64,000 nt of DNA, taken from NCBI RefSeq assembly GCF_003855495.1, contig NZ_CP034088.1:1-64000 (forward strand), in the 5' to 3' direction. Shown piece by piece: positions 28,412 to 37,574 of this stretch. A model generated the notes under the pieces. That model ran no database searches and was not told the origin of the DNA. It worked only from the letters and a program-made list of their open reading frames with translations. Positions within the stretch are counted from its first letter, which is position 1. Each line of letters starts with the position of its first letter. A program made the translations under genes and the position numbers. This DNA is from Methylocystis rosea. Its GTDB lineage: Bacteria > Pseudomonadota > Alphaproteobacteria > Rhizobiales > Beijerinckiaceae.

Positions 28412-29320
28412 TCATTCCTCGATGATGCGTTTCAGGGCTTCGGCGCGATCCCCAGCGACGGTCTTGTAAAGCTCGTCGAAGTCCTGACCCTCCGCGACGC
28501 AATAACGGATTCGAACCCCAATTTCAGGATGCGCGGCACGCAGTTCACGCGCGGCCTTGAGGCCGGGCCCATCGTTGTCGGCATAGATCGTGAGCCTCGT
28601 CACGTCGTTGGGCCAGTTGACGACGCCGAAACGGTCGGCGCCAAGCGTCGCCCATACAGGCTCGCCGAAAAGCAACTGCGCGGCCCATGCCTTCTCGAAA
28701 CCCTCGGCGATGCCAAGCGCGGGAGCGGCCGGTGCGAGGCGGAGCATAGACGCGCCCAGCGGGCCGATCGCACGTCGGGGAAATTCAACATTTGCTTTGC
28801 GGCGGCCTGCCGGATGCAGGAAGGTGAGTTGGACGCCGACGATCTCGCGCGTCGGCGCCTGGGCGGCGGCGATAAGGCAGGGCAGGGCGCTGCGCGGCCG
28901 GCGCCTATGGTAGCGATAGGACGGCAGGAAGCGAATGGACGCCGGCGGCGTGGTCGGCAAGCCGCGCTCGCGCAGGACGTTTTCTCCGATCGTTCCGGGA
29001 ACGCCGATCGCCGATCGCCAAAGACGACGCGCATAAGCGCTGGTCGTTTTCGGCGCGGGCTTCTCATTGAGCGCGGAGCGATCCGCTATCTCGCTGCGCG
29101 TGATGGGGGAGAGACCGTTAATCGCGGCGATCACGTCGCGTGGATCGCAACCGGCGAAGCAATGCAGGATCACGCCCTTGCCGCCGTCATTGACGCTGAG
29201 CGATGGGCGCTTGTCGCCGCGCTGCTTACCATGGGTCTTAACCGGGCAATGGCAGAGGTAGCCGCGCCCCTCGCGTCGTCCTCCGAGGATTTGAGCGGCG
29301 GCGTGGGCACTCACAAGCAT
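28412..29320 (-). CDS. CHC2-like zinc finger and toprim primase-like protein
   Basis: The start at 29320 is two bases after the stop of the upstream gene and gives 302 residues. The N-terminal part contains a CHC2-primase-like zinc pattern (CHCPVKTHGKQ, then HCFAGCDPRDVI), and the C-terminal half is a toprim domain with Glu in LGIAEGFEKAWA and DxD in TIYADNDGPGLKAA. It may prime plasmid DNA synthesis or aid establishment after conjugation. It is intact and of the same general type as the gene broken by IS66 at 11886-12708, so it may cover for that loss. It converges with the Argonaute gene from the other side. Confidence 0.8.
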   Translation of the reverse strand: MLVSAHAAAQILGGRREGRGYLCHCPVKTHGKQRGDKRPSLSVNDGGKGVILHCFAGCDPRDVIAAINGLSPITRSEIADRSALNEKPAPKTTSAYARRLWRSAIGVPGTIGENVLRERGLPTTPPASIRFLPSYRYHRRRPRSALPCLIAAAQAPTREIVGVQLTFLHPAGRRKANVEFPRRAIGPLGASMLRLAPAAPALGIAEGFEKAWAAQLLFGEPVWATLGADRFGVVNWPNDVTRLTIYADNDGPGLKAARELRAAHPEIGVRIRYCVAEGQDFDELYKTVAGDRAEALKRIIEE

Positions 29321-29322
29321 GG

Positions 29323-29901
29323 CTATTGCGGTCGCGCTCCACGCGCCGCGTTCATGAGGATCCTGGACGGGTGCGGCAAATTGGACGCCGCCCATAGGCC
29401 GCGCTTCGCTCTGGACGCTTCGCTCTCGGCGACTGCGTATTCAAATTTCGTCGGCTTACCCGCGGTGTCGGTCGCCGCGAAGGCAAAGCCCTGTGTGATT
29501 AGCACGGTGCCGAGGTCGAGTGTGTTGTTCCCAATATGGGCGGCGCAAACCGCGAAAATCATGGGCGGCTCGGCGGCCTGTGCAATCGCGGTACATCGGG
29601 GCTTCGCGTCGCGAACAAGCGCAGCGAGATAGGCAACCGACGCTTCGCCGCAATCGGTTAGTTTCTGCGCAGCATTTGTGAAATACGTCCCGCGAATACA
29701 GCTCTGAACGCCATAGAGCCGAAAGGTCTGACCGTTGGCGGACCAAGTGTCGCCGGTCTGGAAGGTGACGCCGGCTTGCGGGAAGTTGAAGACGTGAAGC
29801 GCAGCTGGCTTCCAAGTCGGGGGCTGCGCGCCGTGCGACTGCCCAATGGCGGGCGCCGGGAGCGCGATCGACGCGGCGGCGATGGCGAGGCTGACGCGCA
29901 T
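29323..29901 (-). CDS. Secreted staphylococcal-nuclease-like protein, possibly inactive
   Basis: The 192-residue product has a signal peptide (MRVSLAIAAASIALPAPAIG) and an SNase-fold pattern: TFRLYGVQSCIRG in place of the usual RLxGIDAPE, and YAVAESEASRAKRGLWA near the end, which matches the YxxAExxAxxxxxGLW segment. The Asp and Glu normally found right after RLxGI are missing, so calcium-dependent nuclease activity is doubtful. It contains several Cys, suggesting periplasmic disulphides. It lies two bases from both its neighbours in a minus-strand group of exported proteins next to the secretion operon. Confidence 0.7.
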   Translation of the reverse strand: MRVSLAIAAASIALPAPAIGQSHGAQPPTWKPAALHVFNFPQAGVTFQTGDTWSANGQTFRLYGVQSCIRGTYFTNAAQKLTDCGEASVAYLAALVRDAKPRCTAIAQAAEPPMIFAVCAAHIGNNTLDLGTVLITQGFAFAATDTAGKPTKFEYAVAESEASRAKRGLWAASNLPHPSRILMNAARGARPQ

Positions 29902-29903
29902 CG

Positions 29904-30575
29904 TCAGGCGAGGTTGGGCGGCAATTGCACCGGCGCGTTGCCGGGCGTCGGCGGGATGACGCCATTAGGCGTCGCCCCGCCGCTGGGGCAGTCGGTCCCG
30001 CCCTTGTTCGCCGGTGTTGTGCAGGCTTGAGCGAGTAAGGAAGGGTTGTTTTGCACTTGCGCGTCGGCGCGCTGAACGCCGCGCGCCCAGCCGGCTTGTT
30101 CGCCGGGACGCGGCGAGCCGTTGTAACGCGCGGACAGGCAGGTATAGTTGGTCGCGCCACAAGCATCGACCACTTGCTTGAGAACAGCCATCCCGCCCTT
30201 GATATTCTGCTCGTTGATGTCTCGATTGTAGCCGAGCGTTCGGGCTGTCCTTTGCGTGAGCTGCATCGGGCCTTTAACGCCCGTGTCCGAACCGGCGCAC
30301 GAATTGAAGCCTTCGGACTCGTGGTAAGAGACGGCAAGGGCCAAGTTCGTAGGCACGCCGGCTTGTTCGGCGGCAGCAACGACCATGGCGACGTTGTTCG
30401 GTTGCGCTTGCATGGCTTGCGAAATCGAGCCCGGATTGAATTGCCCGAACCCTTTCGGGCAAAGGTCGGCTAGAGGCGTGTTGTTTTTCAACAGCGCAGC
30501 GCCGTTAGGGCAGGAAGCGGCGAACGCCGCCGTGGCCAAACTGGCGGTGAGTAGGGCGAGCAATCGACGACGCAT
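29904..30575 (-). CDS. VirB1-like lytic transglycosylase
   Basis: The start at 30575 overlaps the previous stop (TGATG) and gives 223 residues with a signal peptide (MRRRLLALLTASLATAAFAA). The SLT core is clear: catalytic Glu in AVSYHESEGFN, then GVKGPMQLTQRTARTLG and YTCLSARYNGS. It would cleave peptidoglycan to let the type IV secretion channel cross the cell wall. The C-terminal tail is Pro/Gly-rich and contains a Cys pair. A second transglycosylase gene (32282-33139) faces away from it on the other strand. Confidence 0.85.
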   Translation of the reverse strand: MRRRLLALLTASLATAAFAASCPNGAALLKNNTPLADLCPKGFGQFNPGSISQAMQAQPNNVAMVVAAAEQAGVPTNLALAVSYHESEGFNSCAGSDTGVKGPMQLTQRTARTLGYNRDINEQNIKGGMAVLKQVVDACGATNYTCLSARYNGSPRPGEQAGWARGVQRADAQVQNNPSLLAQACTTPANKGGTDCPSGGATPNGVIPPTPGNAPVQLPPNLA

Positions 30576-30952
30576 CAGCGGCCTCCGCAAAAGCGGTATT
30601 TCACGCCGTTGAGATCAAAGGATCGTGAGGAAGTAACGACGATCTTCTGCGTCACCTGAAAGCGATCCGGCGAGGCGAGTACTTTGGACTCTGTCAGCGT
30701 CGAGAAGTCTTGACCCTGCGCCTCAACGCAAGTTGACTTGTAGGTGCTCGACGCGCTCGGCTGCGTGACGCACATCTGGTAGTGACCGGACAGATTCTTG
30801 CCGTCGAAGTCGACGGTATTCGCGCCGCCGATGAAGTCGCAACTCGTTTTCTCGGGCAGATAAAGGCCGGGTTGGAGCGAGCCGAGCGAATGGGCCTGCG
30901 CCAGCGGATGGGCGAGGGGGACCAGCAGGGCGATCGCGGTTGCGGCGCTCAT
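30575..30952 (-). CDS. Exported protein of unknown function
   Basis: I favour the start at 30952, preceded by GAAGGAA, giving 125 residues with a hydrophobic N-terminus (ATAIALLVPLAHPLAQAHS) that reads as a signal peptide. An alternative start at 31150, after AAGGAG, would add 66 residues of poor composition. The mature part has four or five Cys (TSCDF, QMCVT, STCVEA, YRFCGGR), so it is probably disulphide-bonded in the periplasm. It is translationally coupled to the transglycosylase gene. The family is not known to me. Confidence 0.6.
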   Translation of the reverse strand: MSAATAIALLVPLAHPLAQAHSLGSLQPGLYLPEKTSCDFIGGANTVDFDGKNLSGHYQMCVTQPSASSTYKSTCVEAQGQDFSTLTESKVLASPDRFQVTQKIVVTSSRSFDLNGVKYRFCGGR

Positions 30953-31188
30953 GACGATTTCCTTCGCATTCCGAGCTAATGCGCTCGATGCGGCGCGACG
31001 GCGCGGCGGCGTCAAAGGCGCGAAGCGCCGACAGAAAATCCGAGGGTCGGCTTGCGGAGGCGGATTTTGTGATTGATGCCCATGGCCGCCCGCTCGCGCC
31101 ATCATTCGCATTGTCGGGGTCAATTGCGAAGGAACGGCGATGTGCTCCATGACGTTGCTCCTTTTGTTCATCAGCCGTTGAGGGCGCG

Positions 31189-31806
31189 CTACCGCGTCGC
31201 ATTTTCCGGGTGAAGTGCGACGGATTGAGCGCAACGGTCGATCTCCTGATGCGACACAATGTAGCGCAGGCGAATTGCGCGCGTCGGAATGTCGTAAGCT
31301 GCGTAAGTGACGGTCGCGGTCGAGTCCTCGACGGGCGCGCCTGACTCCTTTTCGACGAAGCAGGCAGCGCCGTCGATGACGCTGTAGCTGTTGTTTTCGA
31401 AGGTCGCGAGACGCGACGGGCAAATCTTGATTCGGATGCCCTTGGTCGGCGACGGATATTCGTCGGTGCAAAGGTGGGGCGTGCTCAGCACGCTAAGGGC
31501 GACAACTTTTGTCTGGAAATTGATCGAAAAGTGCCACTCGCTCGCGCCGCGATTGCCAACAGCGATGCTCGTATTTAGCGGCACGCCAGGATTGCTGGGT
31601 TCCGCCTTCTTGTTGCTCTCGTCGAGCCGGTCCTGCCAAAGCGACGCGTATGATTCGGCTTCGCCGCGCGGGAACGTAAGGTCCGAATAGGCGACAGGGC
31701 GCCATGTTCCGGGGTCCGCCGTGTAGGTCTGCGCCATTGTGGCGGCGGCGCAACAGCCGGCGAGAACGATGGTGCCACCAGTGCGCAAAAGCCCCCGACA
31801 ACTCAT
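31189..31806 (-). CDS. Putative exported or lipoprotein of unknown function
   Basis: The 205-residue product starts with MSCRGLLRTGGTIVLAGCCA, in which LAGC fits a lipobox, so it may be a lipoprotein. The rest is a soluble beta-rich domain (SEWHFSINFQTKVVALSVLS, then IRIKICPSRLATFEN) with a Cys set similar in spirit to that of the neighbouring exported proteins. It overlaps the preceding small membrane-protein gene by four bases. No family recognised. Confidence 0.6.
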   Translation of the reverse strand: MSCRGLLRTGGTIVLAGCCAAATMAQTYTADPGTWRPVAYSDLTFPRGEAESYASLWQDRLDESNKKAEPSNPGVPLNTSIAVGNRGASEWHFSINFQTKVVALSVLSTPHLCTDEYPSPTKGIRIKICPSRLATFENNSYSVIDGAACFVEKESGAPVEDSTATVTYAAYDIPTRAIRLRYIVSHQEIDRCAQSVALHPENATR

Positions 31807-32135
31807 TGCGGGCGCTTCGGCAGGACACGGCGCAACACGGATAACGCCCCGTTTGCAAGGCGATACAGAACGTAGCCCAGCAAAAGAATAGGAAGAGCTT
31901 CAAGCAGAGCGGCGCCGTTCTTTCGAACATGCGTATCAGCGCCGGGGAAAAATACGGCATTCAACGGAAATTCGATCGGAAAGAGAATCCAGCCAAGGAC
32001 TTGCAAGGGTTGGTCGTCCAGCCACTGCACCTCCGCCATTGCGCCGACGATCATGACAATAATGGTGCCTTCAATGAGGCCTAACGATGGAACGGCAGGC
32101 TCGTAATAGTGGTTGTTTGGCTCGCTATTCGACAT
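31803..32135 (-). CDS. Small membrane protein
   Basis: The start at 32135 (MSNSEPNNHYYEPAVPS) gives 110 residues. Hydrophobic stretches GTIIVMIVGAMA, LGWILFPIEFPLNAVFF and ALPILLLGYVLYRLA suggest two or three membrane segments, followed by a basic end. It is the first gene of the minus-strand group and faces the secretion operon across the 146-base divergent region 32136-32281. The role is unknown. Confidence 0.6.
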   Translation of the reverse strand: MSNSEPNNHYYEPAVPSLGLIEGTIIVMIVGAMAEVQWLDDQPLQVLGWILFPIEFPLNAVFFPGADTHVRKNGAALLEALPILLLGYVLYRLANGALSVLRRVLPKRPQ

Positions 32136-32281
32136 GAAACGCCCCGCCTGGTGGCTGTCGCGCGTGGTCGCGAAAGCGCGCGCCGCAACGACGCGCCTCG
32201 AAAGCTTAATAGCGCATTTTTTGGAGGTTGCCAATTTATTAGATGCACGTTACAGGAGGGCGACTCCAGAGGAGTGTCGCC

Positions 32282-33139
32282 ATGCGGAAACTTTTGCTGC
32301 CTGCCGTGTGTTGCGTGTTCCCAGCGTTAAACGCCCACGCACAAGAACACGGCGCGCGCAAAAGCGCGCCGACCGTGGTGATCGCGAGGGCTGAAGGTGT
32401 TCATCAGGATGCGCCGACCAAAGTTGTGCCAGAGAGGTTCGGGCGGCTCGTCGCCGTTGACGCGGCGGCACAATCGGACGTCCCCGTCGCTCAGCCGCCC
32501 GCCAAGATGCGTCAGGCGTCGATCGACCCCGCGCTGACCGGCGAGGGTGCTCTTCCTGAGCGCTGTGAAAGTGCGGTGGACGACGCGCGCCTGCGTGAGC
32601 TCGTCGCGCGCGAGGCGGCAAGCATCGGCGTCGATGAAAACCTCGCCCTCACGATTCTCTCACTCGAATCCAATGACGGAGCGGACCTAAATTCGCGCAG
32701 GGGCGCACGCGGCCCCATGCAGCTGATGCCGGACACAGCGGCCCAATATGGCGTTCGCGACATATGCAATCCGGCTGAGAATGTGCACGGGGCGATGCAG
32801 TTCCTGAGAGACCTCAGCGCGCAATTTGGCGGGAACCTGATGCTGATCGCCGCCGCCTACAACGCCGGGCCTGAGCGGGTCTATCAGTCGCGCGGCGTGC
32901 CGGCGATTGCGGAGACGGTGCGCTACGTCGCGAACGCAACCAACAAGTATTACGGCCTTGAAGGGGCTTCGACGCGGCAAGCCGGGGGCGTGGCCAAGCA
33001 ATCGAGATTTCACGCGCCGTCCATTCAAGAGACTACGGAGAAGCCAAAGGCTGATTCCAAAGGACCGCAATGGATCGGCGGCTCGGTGCTTTACGTCAGC
33101 AGCGACGATCAGGAGAACAGAAATGAACTTTTGGAGTAG
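32282..33139 (+). CDS. virB1: VirB1-like lytic transglycosylase, first gene of the secretion operon
   Basis: The ATG at 32282 follows a GAGGAG site and opens a signal peptide (MRKLLLPAVCCVFPALNAHA), giving 285 residues. The SLT domain sits at about residues 105-225 with the catalytic Glu in TILSLESNDGAD, then RGPMQLMPDTAAQYGV and MLIAAAYNAGPERV. About 80 residues of linker precede it and a low-complexity tail follows. It opens peptidoglycan for assembly of the VirB channel. The end overlaps the VirB2 gene by 17 bases. Confidence 0.9.
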   Translation: MRKLLLPAVCCVFPALNAHAQEHGARKSAPTVVIARAEGVHQDAPTKVVPERFGRLVAVDAAAQSDVPVAQPPAKMRQASIDPALTGEGALPERCESAVDDARLRELVAREAASIGVDENLALTILSLESNDGADLNSRRGARGPMQLMPDTAAQYGVRDICNPAENVHGAMQFLRDLSAQFGGNLMLIAAAYNAGPERVYQSRGVPAIAETVRYVANATNKYYGLEGASTRQAGGVAKQSRFHAPSIQETTEKPKADSKGPQWIGGSVLYVSSDDQENRNELLE

Positions 33140-33440
33140 GCGCGATTGTCTGTTGCCGAGTTTGACTATCTGCATTTTGATTTTTGCGGCAAGCGACCCG
33201 GCGCTAGCCTCCTCCGCAACCTTTCAGCCGCTCAACACCGCGCTGTCGAGCGTCCTCGATTTTATGACGGGGACCTTCGCTACCACAGCCGCAACGGTCG
33301 CCGTCGCGGCGGTCGGGTATCTCGCGCTCACATCGCGCATTCCGTGGGGATGGGCGTTCTCCGTCGTCATCGGCGTCGCGCTGATCTTCGGGGCAGCGCA
33401 GGTCGTCACGTCACTCACCGGCGGGATGGGGGGGCGCTGA
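33123..33440 (+). CDS. virB2: VirB2/TrbC pilin subunit
   Basis: The start at 33123 gives a 105-residue prepilin with a long signal sequence (LLPSLTICILIFAASDPALA) and two hydrophobic helices (TFATTAATVAVAAVGYLALT and WGWAFSVVIGVALIFGAA) joined by a short basic loop containing RIPWG. This is the VirB2/TrbC layout for the conjugative pilus. The stop overlaps the next start as TGATG. Confidence 0.88.
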   Translation: MNFWSRRDCLLPSLTICILIFAASDPALASSATFQPLNTALSSVLDFMTGTFATTAATVAVAAVGYLALTSRIPWGWAFSVVIGVALIFGAAQVVTSLTGGMGGR

Positions 33441-33730
33441 TGGCTTTTAGAAGGCCCAAACTAGACCCTCTCGTTGGCGGCCTGACGCGGCCGCCTATGA
33501 TGCTCGGCGTTCCCTATGTGCTGTTTGTTCTTGAATGCTGCGTTGTCGTGCTGATCTTCATCAACACGAAGAATCTGCTGATGTTCCTGCTGTTTCCGCC
33601 GATCCATGCCGTGGCCTATGTGCTCACGGTTCGGGACAATCGCTTTGTCGATGTGATCCTGACGCGCTTCGGCAAGTGCCCGATTACCCGCAATCACCGA
33701 TTTTGGGGCGGCGACTCCTATCAGCCATAA
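33440..33730 (+). CDS. virB3: VirB3 inner-membrane protein
   Basis: The 96-residue product matches VirB3: the PLVGGLTRPPMMLGVPY opening, a hydrophobic hairpin (VLFVLECCVVVLIFI and LLMFLLFPPIHAVAYVL) and the short cytoplasmic end with DNRFVDVILTRF. VirB3 works with VirB4 at the inner membrane. Its position between VirB2 and VirB4 is canonical. Confidence 0.9.
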   Translation: MAFRRPKLDPLVGGLTRPPMMLGVPYVLFVLECCVVVLIFINTKNLLMFLLFPPIHAVAYVLTVRDNRFVDVILTRFGKCPITRNHRFWGGDSYQP

Positions 33731-33739
33731 GGTGGCGAC

Positions 33740-36175
33740 GTGGCGAAACTCGCAAAGCACATTCTGCGGTCTCTAACGTTCGGCGCGATCGAGGCGAAAG
33801 AGGCCGCGATTGCGAAGCATATTCCCTATCTGCGCCACATAGAGGAACAGATCGTCAAAACCAAAGACGGTCATTTCCTCATGGTCGTGAAAATCGGCGG
33901 TTTTTGCTTCCAGACGGCCGATCAGGCCGACATCGACATGCGGCTCTCTGCGCGCAACACACTCCTGCGCGCGATGAACGATAGCCGCTTCGCCGTCTAT
34001 TGCCACACGATACGCCGGGAGGTCGTCCCCGAAATCGGCGGCGCTTTCGACAACTGGTTCTGCCGGGAGCTGGATCGCCGCTACATGGCGGGACAAGCGA
34101 ACAAACGTATGTTTGTCAATGATCTCTATGTGACGATCATCCGGCGCGGCTTCGTCGGCAAGGTCGGTATGGCGGAGAGGGCCGCGACTCTCTTCCGCAA
34201 GGGCTTCGGCGTCGACACAAAGGAAATCGAGCGCGAGGCGATCCGCGAGCTGAAGGACACGACGGCGAACTATTGCCGGGAGATGGCGAGCTATGCACCG
34301 CGCACCCTCGGCTGTGTGATGCGAAAAGGCGTCGTCTGCTCTGAAATCGCCGAGTTCCTGGCGATGCTTATCAATGGCGGCGCGCCGCTGAGCCTTGCTC
34401 TGCCACGCATGCCGCTCGACGCCTATCTCCCGACAAAACGCGTCACCTTCGGCAAAAAGGCGATGGAGCTGCGCGGCGCGTCATCGGCCGATACGCGTTT
34501 CGGGGCCCTCCTCTCGGTACGTGAATATCCCGCCTATACGGGGGCCGGGATGCTCGACGGGCTGCTCCGCATTCCCCATGAGCTGATCGTGTCGCAGTCC
34601 TTCGCGCTCGAAGACCGGGCGCCGGTGATGACGCATCTTGCGAAGGTCGAGCGCCAGATCAAAGCCTCCGACGAGGCCGGAACGGAAGTCGAGGCGGCGA
34701 TCACCATCGCCCGCAATGAACTGGTCACCGGCGCGACGGTGCTCGGCTACCATCATCTGACGGTCTGCGCGCTCGGCCGCACGATCCGCGAGATGGAATC
34801 CTGCGTGCAGGCCGCGACGCAGGAGCTGCAGAATTTCGGAACGATCAGCGTTCGCGAAGATATGAACGCGGAGCCGTGCTTTTGGGCGCAGTTACCCGGA
34901 AATTTCGGTTATATCGCGCGCCGCTCGCTGATTTCTTCGCGTAATTTCGTCGGCTTTGCGTCGCTTCACAATTTCGCTGTCGGTCAGAAGGACCGGAATC
35001 GTTGGGGACCGGCAATCTCGGTCCTGGAGACGACGAGCCAGACGCCCTATTGGTTCAACTTCCATCGACGGCAGGTTGGCAATTTTACCGTCGTCGGCCC
35101 GACCGGCTCCGGCAAGACCGTCGGGCTCGGCTTTCTGCTCGCGCAAGCGATGCGTGTCACGCCGCGCCCGCGCGTCGCCTTCTTCGACAAGGATCGCGGC
35201 GCCGATCCGCTGATCCGGGCGATGGGCGGCTCCTATGAGGTGCTGGCGCCGGGCGTGCCTACCGGCTTCAACCCGCTGCAACTGGCGGGGTTTGCCGAAG
35301 ACCGCGCCTTTCTCCACGACTTGCTGAGCTTCATGGTCCGGCCACGCGATAGCTCGGACCTGTCGGCGCAGCAAATCAGGATTATCGAATGCGCGGTCGA
35401 CCAGATTTTCTCGATTCCCGCGCGCGAGCGCCGGTTTTCCGACGTTGCGCAATTGCTGCGCGGCGCCGAACGAATGGGGCAGGACGATCTCGCGTCGCGC
35501 TTCGACGTCTGGACCAAGGCGCGCGGCTGGCTGTTCAATAATGACGTCGATCGCTGGTCGGCCACAAACGGCGTCTTCGGCTTCGACATGACGAAAGTGC
35601 TCGAAGACGACGATATTCGCACCGCAGCGCTCGGCTACATTTTCCACCGCATTGAAGCGATGATGGATGGCGCACCCATGATGCTGTTCATCGATGAGGG
35701 ATGGAAAATCCTGACCGACGACAAGTTTGCGTCCTTTCTCAACGACAAGCTGAAAACCATCCGTAAGGCCAACGGCATTGTCGGATTCGGAACGCAGTCG
35801 GCGAAAGACATTATCCAGTCGCCCATGGGGCACACGCTCCTCGAACAAACGCCGACGAATATCTTCTTCCCGAATGCGAAAGCGGATCACGCGAGCTATG
35901 TCGAAGGCTTCAAGCTGTCGGAACGCGAATTCGAATGGGTTCTCAACACCCATCCCGACTCGCGTCAGTTTTTGATCAAGCATGACCAGGACTCGGTCAT
36001 CGCGCGTCTCGATCTGTCGGACATGCCGGATTTTGTGAAAGTCCTCTCGGGCAATGTCGAGACCGTCGCCGAATGCGAGGAATTGCGCGCGCGGGTCGGG
36101 AATGATCCGCGCAACTGGGTGCCGATCTTCTGCGATTGGACCGAAACCCGAAAGGAGGTCGCCAATGCGGCTTAG
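33740..36175 (+). CDS. virB4: VirB4 ATPase of the type IV secretion system
   Basis: The GTG at 33740, preceded by AAGGTGG, gives 811 residues, the usual VirB4 length. The Walker A motif GPTGSGKT is at about residues 453-460 and the Walker B segment MLFIDEGWKIL at about 648-658. GFGTQSAKDI, typical of the family, follows. VirB4 powers pilus biogenesis and substrate transfer at the inner membrane. The end overlaps the next gene by 11 bases. Confidence 0.95.
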   Translation: MAKLAKHILRSLTFGAIEAKEAAIAKHIPYLRHIEEQIVKTKDGHFLMVVKIGGFCFQTADQADIDMRLSARNTLLRAMNDSRFAVYCHTIRREVVPEIGGAFDNWFCRELDRRYMAGQANKRMFVNDLYVTIIRRGFVGKVGMAERAATLFRKGFGVDTKEIEREAIRELKDTTANYCREMASYAPRTLGCVMRKGVVCSEIAEFLAMLINGGAPLSLALPRMPLDAYLPTKRVTFGKKAMELRGASSADTRFGALLSVREYPAYTGAGMLDGLLRIPHELIVSQSFALEDRAPVMTHLAKVERQIKASDEAGTEVEAAITIARNELVTGATVLGYHHLTVCALGRTIREMESCVQAATQELQNFGTISVREDMNAEPCFWAQLPGNFGYIARRSLISSRNFVGFASLHNFAVGQKDRNRWGPAISVLETTSQTPYWFNFHRRQVGNFTVVGPTGSGKTVGLGFLLAQAMRVTPRPRVAFFDKDRGADPLIRAMGGSYEVLAPGVPTGFNPLQLAGFAEDRAFLHDLLSFMVRPRDSSDLSAQQIRIIECAVDQIFSIPARERRFSDVAQLLRGAERMGQDDLASRFDVWTKARGWLFNNDVDRWSATNGVFGFDMTKVLEDDDIRTAALGYIFHRIEAMMDGAPMMLFIDEGWKILTDDKFASFLNDKLKTIRKANGIVGFGTQSAKDIIQSPMGHTLLEQTPTNIFFPNAKADHASYVEGFKLSEREFEWVLNTHPDSRQFLIKHDQDSVIARLDLSDMPDFVKVLSGNVETVAECEELRARVGNDPRNWVPIFCDWTETRKEVANAA

Positions 36176-36833
36176 TCTTGGCGTCGCCGTGGCCAGCTTC
36201 TTGTGCGCCGGCGCGGCGGGCGCGGCCGTGCCTGTGGTGGATCCACCGCGTGAAGGGACGGAAAAGAGCATCGCGGACTGCATGAAAAAGGCGCGGGTCT
36301 ATAAGGACCAGACGCTCGATCCGGCGAAGGGGATCACGAAGAGTCACAAGACGCCCGGTTCAGCGGCCGGCTCCGTGCCGCCTGCGGGCGGCGCTGATGT
36401 ATCGGGTTCGCGGGCCGACGCGTCCGGTGGTTCGCTCTCCAATATGGATCTGAGCAATCTGACGCCCGCGCAGCCGGCTAATGGCCCGGCGGCCTATACG
36501 CCGCAATCCCTGAATCTGAAGGCGTCGGCGCAAACGGTTTCATCGCTGCAAAATATGGGCTCGGCGCTCGCCTCAAACACGTCGGATCAACGCTATGGGT
36601 CGCTGGCGATCGGCGCGCTGCCGCTCGCGCAAGGCGCATGGGACCAAAACAGCCAAGCGAGATCGAATAACGGCGCGCTTTGGAACCAACTGATTATGGC
36701 CGGGTTTCTAACCACGCAACTTGTAAATCAGCGCAACGTCAATGTGACAGGCGGCAGCAGTTACGCCGCCAACATTTTTAGCTTCGACCCCGCACGGGCC
36801 ACATTCGTCGACCCGCGTGTGTCGCCTCAATAG
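36165..36833 (+). CDS. Exported protein in the secretion operon, unknown function
   Basis: The start at 36165 overlaps the VirB4 stop and begins a signal peptide (MRLSLGVAVASFLCAGAAGA), giving 222 residues. Residues 50-110 are Ser/Gly/Ala/Pro-rich and look disordered. The end has a helical portion and the pattern NIFSFDPARATFVDPRVSPQ. This is similar in style to the end of the VirB5-like protein that follows (MMSFDASKATLVGQ). It is probably periplasmic and part of the machine or pilus, but no family was recognised. Confidence 0.7.
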   Translation: MRLSLGVAVASFLCAGAAGAAVPVVDPPREGTEKSIADCMKKARVYKDQTLDPAKGITKSHKTPGSAAGSVPPAGGADVSGSRADASGGSLSNMDLSNLTPAQPANGPAAYTPQSLNLKASAQTVSSLQNMGSALASNTSDQRYGSLAIGALPLAQGAWDQNSQARSNNGALWNQLIMAGFLTTQLVNQRNVNVTGGSSYAANIFSFDPARATFVDPRVSPQ

Positions 36834-36845
36834 GGGAGTGCAAGC

Positions 36846-37562
36846 ATGAAGACCCCGCTTTTGATTTGCCTCGCGTTGCTCGCCAGCGCGGACGCTGCCC
36901 ATGCGCAAATGGCGGTGCATGACAATCCGACATTTAGCCAAGCGCAGCAAACCGCGTCGAACACGGCGCAGATCATGAATTCGAATGAGCGCATCCTGAA
37001 CACGGTGAACGAGACGCTCGCCGCCGTCACCGGAAACCGGTCAACCAGATCGCTATCGTCGATGGGCCTTGGCGGCGGCTTCCAAATGTCAAGCGTGCCG
37101 GAGCTTGGTTCGCTTCTTGGCGGCGGCAGCCTGTCGATGAATGGCCTCGGCTCCTATGGCGCGCTGGCGTCGGATATCATCAACGGGCTCAATCTTGTCA
37201 AAACGCTTACCGGCGGATCGTCCGCCGCCACGCCGACTGATCAGGCCTATTCAGGCGCGGTCAACACATCCGCTGCGGTCACGGCGGCGGTGGCGGGCGG
37301 ACAGGCGGCCTCGACCGCCCGCTCATCCGCCTTCCAGGGCGCGCAAGGCCACATCGGCTCGTCCGCCGACATCAAGGCCTCTGTGGATCAAAACTCGCAG
37401 ATACAGACGCAGACGGGGCTGACGATTAACGAGCTGATCGGCTCCGTGAACCTCACCAACGCGTCGCTCAATGCGCAGCAACAGCAAGATCTGGCGGCGC
37501 AGTCGAAACTGTCGAACATGATGTCGTTCGATGCGTCAAAGGCGACGCTGGTCGGGCAATGA
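36846..37562 (+). CDS. virB5: VirB5/TrbJ-like periplasmic protein
   Basis: The 238-residue product has a signal peptide (MKTPLLICLALLASADAAHA) and long amphipathic helices around a Gly/Ser-rich middle, with QTASNTAQIMNSNERILNTV near the start. VirB5 proteins are minor pilus components with weak sequence conservation, and the assignment rests on position between VirB4 and VirB6 plus the helical, exported character. The upstream gene is an alternative candidate for the role. Confidence 0.55.
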   Translation: MKTPLLICLALLASADAAHAQMAVHDNPTFSQAQQTASNTAQIMNSNERILNTVNETLAAVTGNRSTRSLSSMGLGGGFQMSSVPELGSLLGGGSLSMNGLGSYGALASDIINGLNLVKTLTGGSSAATPTDQAYSGAVNTSAAVTAAVAGGQAASTARSSAFQGAQGHIGSSADIKASVDQNSQIQTQTGLTINELIGSVNLTNASLNAQQQQDLAAQSKLSNMMSFDASKATLVGQ

Positions 37563-37574
37563 GAAAGGCAGGCG

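Noticed and set aside
30953..31150. Extended start for the exported protein at 30575-30952
   Set aside because: Although AAGGAG precedes the ATG at 31150, the added 66 residues are Pro/Arg-rich and would bury the signal peptide, so the shorter form is preferred.
34892..36283. 463-codon minus-strand frame opposite VirB4
   Set aside because: Shadow of the VirB4 codons, with no motif, and it would run against a compact operon.
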